Assembly: GCA_025200525.1 (NCBI GenBank)
Contig: CM045762.1
Coordinates: 3,348,001-3,412,000 of the forward strand
Reading direction: 5' to 3'
Length of the DNA: 64,000 bases
From: Camellia lanceoleosa
Lineage: Eukaryota; Streptophyta; Magnoliopsida; Ericales; Theaceae
The position numbers and the translations under genes were made by a program. A model generated the notes under the pieces. That model saw only the letters and a program-made list of their open reading frames with translations. It had not been told where the DNA came from and ran no database searches. Every line of letters starts with the position of its first letter. The stretch's first letter is position 1. Shown piece by piece: positions 1-10,590 of this stretch.

Positions 1-1007
1 GTAAACCTCATACAGGAAAGATGGGTTTAAAGTTATAAGGCTCAGTGTATAATTTCTGAGAATAGATGTGAGTAATTATAGATTAAAGAATATTTTCAGG
101 TTTTTGTAACTTGTTTACATTAGAGGCTTTGGTATATATAATAAAAATTATAGCTGTTTCTAACCGTTGTAGTCAATTAAATTTATAGCCGTTATACTTC
201 CATCATTATCAATTTGAATATCTTCAACTCCATCATTACAAATTTGAATATCTTCCACTTAAACCTTTTGAATTGCTGTTGTGTTGAGCTATTTGAACCT
301 CTGTTTTGGGTTGTTTGAACTCCTGATTTAATTAAATATTAAATACATTCTAACAAAATTTAGGTGAGAAATAATGGGACAAAATAAAATTTGATTTTAT
401 TAAAACATAAAATCATCAAAATAAATGTTGATTCTATTTTTCTTTTTCAAATAAATCATCAAAATAAATTTTGACTATATTTTTCTCTTCCAAATTAATT
501 AAAACATAAATAAATAAATCATCAAAATAAATAAGTCTAACAATATATATAATCAAAAAAAAAAAAAAATTATCTTTCTAACTAAAAGGTAGGAGTAAAT
601 TACACTTTAGCTCTAAAAGGTTTTTTTATTTTTATTTTTTTTTCCCTACTTGCGCTTTGAAATTTCAAATTTTTTCCAATTCATTTTTAAAATTAATGTT
701 TGTTTAAAATTAGACAAAAAATGTCATATTAACTGTCACATAATATAAAAATATATATTATTATATTAAGATTCATGTTTGTGTCAGAGTTGAGAGTTAT
801 ACATAATAAAATATTTTGTTATCACGTGATTGTTAATGTGTCATTTTTTGTTTAATTTTGGATATAAGTTTACTTTTAGATAAAATTGAGAACAATTTGA
901 AATATGAAGGGTAAAGTGAAAAAAAATAAACTTTAAAAATCAAAATAAAAAGGAGGTAGCTTGTTTCTGATGGACGGTGCTGTTGGGTTCGTGGGGTCTA
1001 TCACGGG
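1..1007. other. AT-rich intergenic DNA with one MITE-like segment
   Basis: No gene is recognisable. Bases of about 590-955 look like an old MITE. The left side (a run reading GTAAATTACACTTTAG, then TTTGAAATTTCAAATTTT) is roughly mirrored on the right (CAATTTGAAATATGAAGGG, then GTAAAGTGAAAAAAAATAAAC). The remainder is low-complexity AT-rich sequence. Confidence 0.4.
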
Positions 1008-1270
1008 TCCTATTTCGATAATTTGAACCGTTAAATGTGTAGAGTTCGTCAAGTACTTTATTCCTATAAAAAATTACGCTAATCGGATATTAATAGTTAA
1101 TTGATCGGATCAGATTTTTGTCAATAATTTATTTGGAAAATTATATTTACCATTGACAAAAATTTGATCTGATCAAGAAGTTATGAATATTCGATCAACG
1201 TGATTTTTACAAGAAATAAAGTAATCGGCGAGTTCTACACATTGAGCGATTCATTATCAAAATAGAATAG
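1008..1270. mobile_element. Long inverted-repeat MITE, family A, copy 1
   Basis: The left arm (TATTTCGATAATTTGAACC, then AAATGTGTAGAGTTCG) returns as reverse complement at the right (GTTCTACACATTGAGCGATT, then CATTATCAAAATAG). The centre is a mirrored TTTTTGTCAAT / ATTGACAAAAA pair. The whole segment could fold into one long imperfect hairpin. A related copy with the same GATAATTCGAACCGTT arm lies at 7384-7641 beside the ubiquitin-RUB gene. No target duplication was pinned down. Confidence 0.65.
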
Positions 1271-1587
1271 TAATAGTAAGCTCTCCGCAGGTCTATGACA
1301 TGCTTCAATCAATCAGGTGAAGAAAACCTAGCCCATAAAAAAATGACCAAAGCTATGTTTGATTTTGATTTTTTGACTAAAAAACACAAAAGACAAATTT
1401 GACTACGTAAGTCAATAAGACAAAATGTCACATCTAAACTACAATCATTACACTTTTTCTCTCATATAAGTCAAAAAAGCCGAAAACAAAAACCAAACGA
1501 GGTTAGAAAAGCCAAATAGCCAGGCTATTTTAGTTCTTTCCAAACGAAGACCAAACATAAAAGAGATGAAATGTAATTTATCCTAAA

Positions 1588-1793
1588 GGGTTGGTTTGGG
1601 AAGTGTGTTGATTTTTTTGACTTTTTGACTTTTTTAACCTAGGGTTAAAAAGTCTCGTTTGCAAATGACTTTTTAACTTTTTGTGAGAAAAAGAATATAA
1701 CGATATAAGTTGAATGTAATGTTTTGTCTTATTGAGCTAAAAAATTTATTTTATTTTTTTGTGATTAAAATAACTCAAAATCCAACCAAACCC
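1588..1793. mobile_element. GGTTTGG-type MITE (copy 1)
   Basis: It starts GGGTTGGTTTGGGAAG and ends as the reverse complement of GGGTTTGGTTGGATTTTG. The interior has TTTTTGACTTTTTGAC blocks, as in the copies at 2591, 8505, 9223 and 10027. It is about 205 bp with no coding capacity. The target duplication is not clear. Confidence 0.5.
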
Positions 1794-2590
1794 TTCTTCT
1801 CAAACGAAGTCAAAATTTATCTAATTTGATGAAAATGTAAAATGATAATGAGAAATGAATAGGGATAATTAAGATTGTTGTTGAACGTACACAGTGGACT
1901 TTAAATTTTGCATTTATGAACCAATTAAATAATTTGTAAGAATTAATATATGCTGCAAAATGTTGTTATTAAAGATTGCCGTAAGCTATTCAATGCGACA
2001 TTTAATACATGACGAAACATGACATCATCTCATAATTTGTTAAACTTGTAAAAATAAAAAGTTTTTAAATCCAAAATTTCTTATATGATTTGAATCCTAG
2101 TTTTGTATGATCTCACGCCTATATACAAATATTACATTTAAATTTGTAATTATTTTTGTACAAATTAAAAAATTATTTTAAAAATAAAGCAATGACATCA
2201 GGATAATCATAATTTTCTTTTATCATATTTTATTGAGTATTTTTAAAGAAAATTTATCCATAAATCTTATCTTCAGGAATGACGATTCATTCAATCACAA
2301 AGATTTTTTAACAAACCGATTAGTCACATTGATTTTGAAAAGGTAAATTTAAATATTATTTAAAAATTAGATTTATGGTTATACCCTTATTTCTATTTTC
2401 TTTTTTGTGCTAAAAAGATAAGATACACAATATATATATGTGGGAGACAAATTTTGGATGAATTTTTATATGGAAACCTTTTTTTATTTAGAAAACATTT
2501 CAAAATGAGCATAAAAACATCTTATTAAGTTTTGGACAAATATATAATTTCAAACTATAACACTCTACTGTAACACAAAAAAAAAAATTT
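1794..2590. other. AT-rich intergenic DNA
   Basis: No ORF, RNA gene or clear element was found. Around 2540-2580 the sequence CAAATATATAATTTCAAACTATA resembles the flanks of the MITE at 3426-3769. It may be a paralogous copy of that insertion site without the insertion. Confidence 0.5.
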
Positions 2591-2763
2591 AGGATTGGTT
2601 TGGCATAAACTAAATAATACAAAAAGTCAAAAAGTCACTATCCTATTTAAGTCACATCATCTTATTTAAATCACATCACCTCTCTAACACATCACTCAAA
2701 CCCAACCCATATAAGCCAATAAGTCAAAAAATGCATTTTTTTAGAACATTCCAAACCAACCCT
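2591..2763. mobile_element. GGTTTGG-type MITE (copy 2)
   Basis: The left end AGGATTGGTTTGGCAT and the right end ATTCCAAACCAACCCT are near-perfect inverted repeats. The interior carries AAAAAGTCAAAAAGTCA blocks typical of this family in the window. The length is 173 bp. Confidence 0.6.
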
Positions 2764-2891
2764 ATACTTTTCCCTTAGTATGACATTTCCAATGTAATAC
2801 ACAAAAAAAACTCATTTGTTTATTTCTTTCCAATATAATACTCTAATGTAAAACTCCAAAAAAATAACGTGAAAATTTTCAAACATTATAA

Positions 2892-3371
2892 GAGCATCTC
2901 CAATCCAACACTCTTAATTAGAGGATGAAAATGCTTTTTTTTATTCAAAAAGTGAATATAGAGTATCTCACCATTCACTCAAACTCTAACCATAAATCAT
3001 CATTTTCTTTTCTAAAGATTTCTGTCGAAAATATTTTCGTCAAAAAATAAATAATTTTTGTTCATTAACAAATATTTAATTTTGAAATTTTTATAAAATA
3101 TATTTAATATTATATTCATTTTAAAGGTATGATTTCAACCTTTTTAATGATGTCAATTTTATAAAAATTAAATTCACATATTAAAAGTTATTTGTAATAT
3201 AATAAAAATACATAATGAATAGTATTTTAAAGGAGATCCTCTATTTTTCTTCATCCCTCCAAATATGGAGGATCAATCCATCCTCCTTACAAATAGAGAT
3301 GGATTTAGAAGATGGGTTGGACGAACAAATCCTTCAAGTATGCAGTTATAGAGAGTGGGTTGGAAATGCTC
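2892..3371. mobile_element. Harbinger-type (Tourist-like) MITE
   Basis: The terminal inverted repeats are GAGCATCTCCAATCCAACAC at the left and the reverse complement of GAGCATTTCCAACCCACTC at the right. A TAA trinucleotide flanks both sides (2889-2891 and 3372-3374), as expected for PIF/Harbinger target duplications. The 480 bp interior has no transposase, so it is non-autonomous. A short ORF at its right end is an artefact of the repeat. Confidence 0.75.
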
Positions 3372-3425
3372 TAAAAGGAGTACAAAAAATTCCTTAGTAA
3401 GATTTATGCAAATGTATAATTTCAA

Positions 3426-3769
3426 GGGTAAATTATAAATACACCCCTTGAGATTTGTTTAAAATACGAATTGCCCTTGTGTTTGGAAAATTACAAATAC
3501 CTCCCTGTTAGAATTTTTTATTTAACAGAATTAATTAAAAAAGTAAAATTTCTAATTGTTCAACTACATAATAATAAAATTATTTAAATTATTAATTGAA
3601 ATAAAATTTTAACATTATTAAAAGCATTAATTAACTTGATGATTTATTAATAAAAAGACATATTTGTTATGAAATAAGAAACCTTAGAGGGCATAATGTA
3701 ATTTCTAGAACCACATGAGGTAATTTGTAATTTAAGTAAATCTCAGGGGGTGTGTTTATAATTTACCCA
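3426..3769. mobile_element. MITE with GGGTAAATTA termini
   Basis: The left arm GGGTAAATTATAAATACACC is mirrored at the right (TGTGTTTATAATTTACCC). The flanks share AATTTCAA (3418-3425 and 3770-3777), with a ninth base mismatched, which fits an 8-9 bp target duplication of hAT or Mutator type. A sequence resembling the uninterrupted site (ATAATTTCAAACTATA) occurs near 2550. The length is 344 bp with no coding capacity. It resembles the element at 8702-9121. Confidence 0.7.
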
Positions 3770-3777
3770 AATTTCAA

Positions 3778-5036
3778 ACTATTAGTGTTACGTTTGGAAA
3801 AAATATATTTAGGAGTTTTGGTGTGTTACATTAGAGTGTTATGTGTAGTATTGCATTAATTGAAGTGTTACGTTTGGAAAAAGTACACTAATTTTTTTTT
3901 TTGTATGTTATAGTGGAGTGTTACGTTTGGAAAAAACATACTAACTTTTTTTTTAGTATGTTACATTAGAATGTTATATTTTTGTTAAGTAATGTAAGAT
4001 TCGTTCCAAAAACCTGAAAAATCCGAAACCTCTATAATGTGGATTGCCCAAATGTGTAATTTCACATTTGGAAAAATCTACTTTTATTCTTAAAAAATTA
4101 AATCTAAACATAAGTGACTACCTTTTTTGGATACAATATAAATATGTTTTAATAGTTAGACTTAATTTTCATAAAGTTCTATTGAAAATAAATTATAGTA
4201 AAATAGTCATTAAAAATAATTTTTTGTGATAATTTTTTGCATATGTTGCTAAAAATTAACAATTAGTCACTTTGTTTGTCAAAATTTTTATAAATTACAG
4301 CTAAAACTTATAATTAGTGACATTTCTATGACAAAATTTTCAAACTGTCACCGAAAGTTTAAAATTAGTGATTTTTTTGTGATGATTTTTCAAATTCTTT
4401 GTTAAAATTTATAATTAGTGACATTTTTTGTAACAAAATTTTTAAATTATAGTTAAAAATTAACAATTAATAACTTTTTTAATAATGATGATAAAAAATA
4501 TTATTAATTATCAGAAGACCTATTAAAATTTACATATTAGTCTCCCAAACTTAAATTAGTTTTACATTGCTTATGGTACGGTTTTGTTTTTTTTTTTAAA
4601 ATAAATATACAACCATTTGGATTTCATTTGGTAGAAATTAAAAAGTCTATTGTCTAAAAATTCTACTGCATTAAACAAAAAATTTTAGTACCAATTTTCC
4701 CTGCATCTTTGATTACCGGGGTTATAGTATAGAATTGAAATTGTTGGTTTATTGATTTACAATCTCATACTTGATTGTAAATTTTAGTAATCAAATTACT
4801 TATACGGCGGATATTTAATCCGACAAAATTAGAAATTTTTAATATTGAGAGGGACTGAGGAGCATAATTTTAAATATATATATATATATAATAAATAGTT
4901 ATCTTATTAATTTAGTTGAATAAATAATTCTTCACTAATTTATGAGATTATTAATGCTTTTGTTTTTAATTCTGTTACTCAACATAAGGCCTTAAAAAAT
5001 TCAAATGAGCCAAATTTGCTTACGTTAAAAAGTTAT
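3778..5036. other. Repeat-rich intergenic DNA with CACTA-like subterminal repeats
   Basis: At 3785-3990 a GTGTTACGTTTGGAAAAA module occurs three times. At 4225-4490 a diverged unit of about 60 bp (AATTAGTGACATTT...TGACAAAATTTT...AAACTGTC) repeats about four times. It is the reverse complement of similar repeats at 9780-10005. Such arrays resemble the subterminal repeats of CACTA or other DNA transposons, but no element ends were found. An (AT)n run lies near 4878. No gene is seen. Confidence 0.45.
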
Positions 5037-5045
5037 TATTAACAA

Positions 5046-5876
5046 CAGTTTCGCTATGCAACTCGAAATTTCCAAGTTCGAAATTGGTCCGAATCCAAAA
5101 CGACGTCATTTTGAATTTTTTTTTTCCACACTTTTCTTCTTCCTCTGTCTCCTCTATTTGTTCTTCCTTTTTTTTTTTTTTTCTTTGCTTCTTCCATAAC
5201 TTAGAATCAAGAAAAAGAGATAGAGAGGGAAAAAAAAAAAAAAAAAAAATGAAACATGATCTATGCTTGAGAGTATCAACATCAACAACAACACATTCAC
5301 GAAAAAAATAAAATAAAATTGTAGAATCTGAAAAAAAAAAAAAAAAAAAAAATCAGCAACACAACATCATCATCAACAATAACCAACAATTTTTTTTCCC
5401 TTCATCTTCAGATCTAGATCTGCTAGAAAAAAAAGAAAAGAGAGAGAAAATAGAGTCTGAAAGAAGCAATTATCAACAACAACAACACACATCATCATCA
5501 ACAACAACCAACAATCACCACACACACAAAAAAAAAAAATGTAAAAAAAAAATTGTAGAATTTGGAAGAGGCGAAAGACCTACTAGCGATCTGCAGATCT
5601 GGACGGTGATACCCATTGACGCTGCCAGTGGCAGAGAGAGAGAGACGCTGCCATCACCATCAATCTTCCTTCTCTTCCTCTTCCACTATTACCGTCTTCT
5701 TCTCTTCTTCTTCCTTCTCCTCTCCATCTTTTCTCCTTCTCCCCTCTCTCTCTCTCTTCGTCCTTCCTATGTTTCAAATATAAAAGGGGAAAGAAAAATA
5801 AATAAGTCCAAAACGACGTTGTTTTAGATTCGGGCCAATTTCAAGCTCGAAAATTTCGAATTTTGAAGTATTTTTC
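5046..5876. mobile_element. Non-autonomous MULE with ACGACGTCGT core, copy 1
   Basis: A perfect 9 bp target duplication TATTAACAA flanks it (5037-5045 and 5877-5885). The long terminal inverted repeats include AACTCGAAATTTCC, GTTCGAAATTGGTCCGAAT and CCAAAACGACGTC at the left, and the matching AAAACGACGTTGTTTT, ATTCGGGCCAATTTC and GCTCGAAAATTTCG at the right. The 831 bp interior is extremely pyrimidine/purine-rich with poly-A, poly-T, CAACAA and CATCAT runs, and encodes no transposase. The long repeats and 9 bp duplication point to the Mutator superfamily. Confidence 0.8.
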
Positions 5877-5885
5877 TATTAACAA

Positions 5886-6791
5886 ACTTTAAAACTAAAA
5901 ACGTACACCAAGCTATCTTTTAGACTTATTATACAATCAGACTATAGATTTGTGAACAATTATTTTCAACTGCACAATAATCAATACAAAATAGTGGAAT
6001 GATATAATAGCAATTTTAGAAACATAGTGATAAAAATGTCTTACAAAATGTGAATCCGTTGTCATGTGAGTCCTACTTATTGCGAAACATGTGTTTGGTT
6101 CTCTGTATATTTTAAACTTATTGAGAGATATAAATAATTCAGTCCTCATTATATGAGAGAAAATTATAAATTTTTAATAAGATTTGACTTGCTAACCTCC
6201 CAAGAACACAGTGTGAGACTTACCTTCGTCTCATATATATGTGTTTCATTCTGTAGAATACATTTATATTCTTAGAATTATAAATTTAATTTTTTCTTTA
6301 GGAATGACTAGTATAGGTCGAGTTTAGTGGGCCACTCTAAGCCCACCTAAGTAATTTAGACTACTAGTTCTTTAAAAAAATTAAGGAACCCAAGTGATAA
6401 AGTTATTTATTTAAAGCATGAAAAAATGTCATATTTTAGGAGTTGAAAATGTAGTTTAGGAAATTTACTCTTTTAATTTTGTTTAATGAAACCTTTTAAA
6501 TTGTTGAATAAATTACACTTATCATTTCTAAAATTTAATAAAAATATAATAAATTTCATAAATTTTATGTAATTACATTAACAGTATAAAATCGTTAAAA
6601 TTAGTATAGATAGTCGAAAAATAAAAAAGTAATCATTGGTAAATATATGTTGGAGATGTAATAATAATATTATTTTATTAATATAATAAATATTAATAAA
6701 AAAGAGACATAAAATTATTATGTCAAACTTTTAAAATATATTTTTAAAATTTTGAAGAAAATTTAGCATAATTTACCCCAAATTATTTGTC
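5886..6791. other. AT-rich intergenic DNA
   Basis: No supported gene. The stretch has short ORFs without recognisable domains and a possible diffuse MITE at about 6455-6780 (GGAAATTTACTC at the left, GCATAATTTACCCC at the right). Confidence 0.4.
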
Positions 6792-7227
6792 GAAAAAAGA
6801 TTTGTAGCTCGAATCCCATCCTCCCCGAATCCCCCGAAGGCCCAAAACGACGTTGTTTGGGCCTTTCGTTTTTTTTTTTTTTTTCTTCCTCCATTGTCGA
6901 GTCTGCAACAGCTCAGAGGGAGAGGAGAAAGAAGGAAGAAATTTGCGACCTCGCGCCATGCCGTCGGCCCGACCGATCGTCATTGACTGACCCGCCATGT
7001 CATTGCCCTGCCTCGTACGCCCGTAGCCTCATTTGGTATGGCCCCTCTAGTCCCTCATTCCTCCTCCCCCTCCCCCTCCTCCTCCTCCTCCTCCTCCTCC
7101 CTTCTCCTTCTTCTTCTCCGTTCTTTGATCTGCAAAAAAAAAAAAAAAATTCAAACGACGTCAAACGACGTCGTTTTCGATTCGGGGGATTCGGGGGGGC
7201 CTCCATTCGAGCTACAAATCGCGGTTG
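6792..7227. mobile_element. Non-autonomous MULE with ACGACGTCGT core, copy 2
   Basis: A perfect 9 bp target duplication TTATTTGTC flanks it (6783-6791 and 7228-7236). The terminal repeats share GATTTGTAGCTCGAAT, then CCCCGAATCCCCCGAA and AAAACGACGT. The interior is GC- and CT-rich, with a CCT-repeat tract at about 7060-7105 and no transposase. ORFs across it are low-complexity artefacts. It lies about 590 bp upstream of the ubiquitin-RUB start codon and so sits in that gene's promoter region. Confidence 0.85.
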
Positions 7228-7383
7228 TTATTTGTCATTACGAATCGGGAATAATTGTGGGGTCCTCCGTCTTCTCCCACTCCAATCCTAAACCAAGATT
7301 CCAATGCTCTGCGCCGAGTGAAGATCTCCTCCTTGTACTTCCTTTTTACATTTTCTATTTGCACTGCCATTGGACTTATTTTT

Positions 7384-7641
7384 AGGTTCAATTTTGATAA
7401 TTCGAACCGTTTATATTTAAAGATTTGTTCAGTATATCATACTTGTAAAAAATTAAATTGATCAGATATCAAAAAATATGTGTTTGAAAAACTGTTTATT
7501 AAATTTTAAAAAAAATAGTTTTTAGTTTGGTTTTTCCGAACACATACTTTCGAATATCCGATCAACTTGATTTTTTACATATATGATATACTGAACAAAT
7601 CTTAAAATATGAACGGTTCGAATTATCAAAATTAAACATAG
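7384..7641. mobile_element. Long inverted-repeat MITE, family A, copy 2, in the ubiquitin-RUB promoter
   Basis: The left arm (ATTTTGATAATTCGAACCGTT, then GATTTGTTCAGTATATCATA) is repeated as reverse complement at the right (TATGATATACTGAACAAATC, then AACGGTTCGAATTATCAAAAT). The whole 258 bp is one hairpin with a short central loop. Its right edge is about 170 bp from the ubiquitin ATG. Related to the copy at 1008-1270. Confidence 0.75.
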
Positions 7642-7684
7642 AATTAGGCCCAATGACCCTACAAGTAAGAAATGATGCAAGTAG

Positions 7685-7915
<231 letters not shown>

Positions 7916-8504
7916 TGATATACTTTTACTCAATCTTCTATTCCAATTTAGGGCTTTTATTATTGCCTTCGTATATTATCGGTTTAATCCATGTTCATCT
8001 ATCGGTGATTTGAGGGCTTTGCTTAATCCAGTTGTTTCCGAAATGATTAAGACTTTGGCTTGCTTGTTTGCTATGCTTGGTATTTTTATGGGTTTGCAGT
8101 TTTTTTTACTAATTTCGTTTATAAGCAGACGCATGTGAACAGCCAAGATGTCAAAGCCTAATTTTGTTGAGTGTCTGATTAATTTTATGTATTATTGGAA
8201 AGTTTGGATATGGTAATTTTTTGCCCTTTTGCTAGTAAAATCACAGTTCTATGGACCATGCTGTTTTGATTTTTTTGGGGTGAAATATTGTGGATAGAGT
8301 GATTCACTTAACTGGGGTTCCAATTTTAGATGAAGCTATTCCTATTTATTTTCATTAGGCAGAGCAGAGCTACATGTGAACTGAAGACACAAACTATTAT
8401 AGTGGTTACAGACTCCAACTGCCCTAACTCTACATGCCATCAATGAGCCAGGATTTTGGCTGAGGGGAAGAGGAATACTAAGGAAATTATTGGGGGGGTG
8501 GGGT

Positions 8505-8670
8505 GGGGTTGTTTGGCATCCCTTACTTTAGCACATATTTTTATCTTTTTATCTTATTTTTGAGTCACATTATCTCTTATTTACGTCACGTCACATCACA
8601 TCTCTACCAAATTGCACATCTTTTCATAAAGTCAAAAAATATACTTATTTGGATCATCCTAAACAACCCT
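8505..8670. mobile_element. GGTTTGG-type MITE (copy 3), in intron 1
   Basis: The left end GGGGTTGTTTGGCATCC is mirrored by the right end GGATCATCCTAAACAACCCT. The interior contains the AAGTCAAAAAAT block of the family. The length is about 166 bp. Confidence 0.55.
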
Positions 8671-8701
8671 TTAGTTTAGTTTGGTTTGATAAAAAAATCA
8701 A

Positions 8702-9121
8702 GGGGAAATTACAAAAAAAAATTAAAATCCCAGGGGGGAAATTATAAAAAAAATCCCGGGGTTTGACTCTTATAACAAAATAAAGCATAGCATTTTAATT
8801 TTATTAATTTAAATCCTAAATTTTTGATTTGTTTTCAATCTAAACGATTTGTCCATTTTCGTTAAGTAAAATTGATTGAAAAATGTGTATTTCAGTCATT
8901 AAACTCAATAAAAATGGTATTTTAGACATTTTATGTATATTTACATTGAGTTTAATAACTAAAATACTTTTTTCTATTGGTTTTACTTAATAAAAATAGA
9001 TTAATGGCTTAGATTGAAAACAAATTAAAAAATTATGGTTTAAATTGACAAAATTGAAAATTCATAGTAGTTTATTTTGTTAAAAGGCTCAAACTCTAGA
9101 GATTTTTCCTGTAATTATCCC
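8702..9121. mobile_element. MITE with GGGGAAATTA termini and 9 bp target duplication, in intron 1
   Basis: A 9 bp duplication AAAAATCAA flanks it (8693-8701 and 9122-9130). The left end GGGGAAATTAC mirrors the right GTAATTATCCC. Further in, TTTGACTCTTATAACAAAAT mirrors ATTTTGTTAAAAGGCTCAAA. The left arm looks partly duplicated (two AAATTA...AAAATCCC blocks). No coding capacity. It is similar in ends to 3426-3769, and a Mutator-like or hAT origin is plausible. Confidence 0.7.
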
Positions 9122-9222
9122 AAAAATCAATTATTAGTATTTTATTGTCAAATTATCTACTTGGTCATGTACTATTGATTGGGTCTATTAAGTTTTAAAA
9201 TATATAAATAAAAATTTATTTA

Positions 9223-9428
9223 GGGTTCGTTTGGCATTGACTTTTTTAGCCAACTTATTTGTGCTAGGACTTTTTTAGTCTTGTTTGGTTTTTATTTTGG
9301 GACTTTTTTGACTTTTGTGAGAGAAAAAGGATAATGATTATGGATAAAAAGTAGTATTACATTTTATTGACTATATAACCTATTTTGTCTTTTGTGATTA
9401 TTTAGCTCCAAAATGTTAGCCAAACCAT
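9223..9428. mobile_element. GGTTTGG-type MITE (copy 4), in intron 1
   Basis: The left end GGGTTCGTTTGGCATTGAC and the right end GTTAGCCAAACCAT are imperfect inverted repeats. The interior has TTTTTTGACTTTTGTGAGAG, as in copy 1. The boundaries are approximate. Confidence 0.5.
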
Positions 9429-9434
9429 GGCTTA

Positions 9435-10590
9435 GTCTATGAAACTATGAAGCATAGATACAAGTACGGGTACTGGTATGATACAAATATGTCGATAAGC
9501 TAAAATCTAAAAAAAGTAAGGTACAGGTACAGTTTAGAACATTTGCAAAAAAATATTTATTTTTAATTTGTATAATGCAAAGATTTATTAAATGGTTTAA
9601 TTTATTAAGATCTAATTTAAATGCCAAAAGTAAAGGTATAAGCCATAACTTAATTTTAAAATCATGCTAAGCATAAAATTATAAATAAAAAAGGGGACTT
9701 AAGTGTAAGCCTTAATAGGTGGACTTTTTGTCCAATAGGTATTATGATAATTACTGGCGTTTTTTATCAAACACTATTAAAAAAACGTCGCTAATTGTTA
9801 ATTTTTAGCGACAGTTTAAAAATTTTGTCAAAAAAAAATGTCACTAATTATAAATTTTAGCGACAGTTTAAAAAAATCATCACAGAAAAATGTCATTAAT
9901 TGTAAGTTCTAAGGATAATTTAGAAAAATTGTGATAAAAAAAAGTCACTAATTGTTAATTTTTTAGTAATATATGTAAAAAATCGCTACAAAAAATTATT
10001 TTTAATAATGATTTTGTTAGGACTTAGGCCCCGTTTGGAGACTTACCTTTTTAGCCAAAAAGTCAAAAAGTTACTAATTAGCCAAAAAGTCAACAATCCA
10101 TACCAAAAAGTCAAAGATTCTCTTTCCTCTCTACTTTTTGCACATCTTTTCGTAATTAGCCAAAAAGTCATCCCAAACATACAAGTTTTTTTTACCTACA
10201 TTTTTAGCCAAATAGCCAAAAAGTTACTAAATTAGTCTGTTCCCAAATGAGGCCTTATTTTCAATAGGATTTGATAAAAATTAAGTTTAACTATTAGAAC
10301 CTATTGGGAGTTTATCCAAATAATAAAAAAAAGTCTAGTGAAAGGAATTTTATCTATATAATAGAAAAAAATATTGTTTTGACTAAGGTACAATATAGCT
10401 TGGATATATACTAAGTACATTTGAGTACATTAAAAATCAAAAAGAAAAAGTTTGGGTACATATTTCGTATACTCAGTACATATATAGAATTACCATACGA
10501 AGTATTATACGATAATAAGTGTTCGGTGGTACAGGTATGGCATGTTTGTCGAATTACCCATGCTTCATAGCCATGAACTATCTATTAAAT
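9435..10590. repeat. Possible larger DNA transposon holding CACTA-like repeats
   Basis: The ends are roughly mirrored: ACTATGAAGCATAGATAC at 9440 and GTACAGGTATGGCATG...CCCATGCTTCATAGCC ending near 10572. Inside, 9780-10005 carries about four diverged units (TTTTAGCGACAGTTTAAAAA, TGTCACTAATT). These are the reverse complement of those at 4225-4490. A separate MITE (10027-10254) sits within it. No transposase is visible and no target duplication was identified. Confidence 0.35.
10027..10254. mobile_element. GGCCCCGTTTGG MITE (copy 5) with TTA duplication, in intron 1
   Basis: The terminal repeats are GGCCCCGTTTGGAGAC and the reverse complement of GGCCTCATTTGGGAAC. TTA flanks both ends (10024-10026 and 10255-10257), as for Harbinger-type elements. 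The interior is built of AGCCAAAAAGTCA repeats. The length is 228 bp with no coding capacity. Confidence 0.7.

Noticed and set aside
5084..5827. Several Ser/Phe- or Arg/Glu-rich ORFs on both strands
   Set aside because: They translate pyrimidine/purine tracts inside MULE copy 1 and have no domain.
6783..7385. Arg/Ser/Leu-rich ORFs up to 144 codons
   Set aside because: They cover the CT-rich interior and ends of MULE copy 2. Low complexity, no homology signal.
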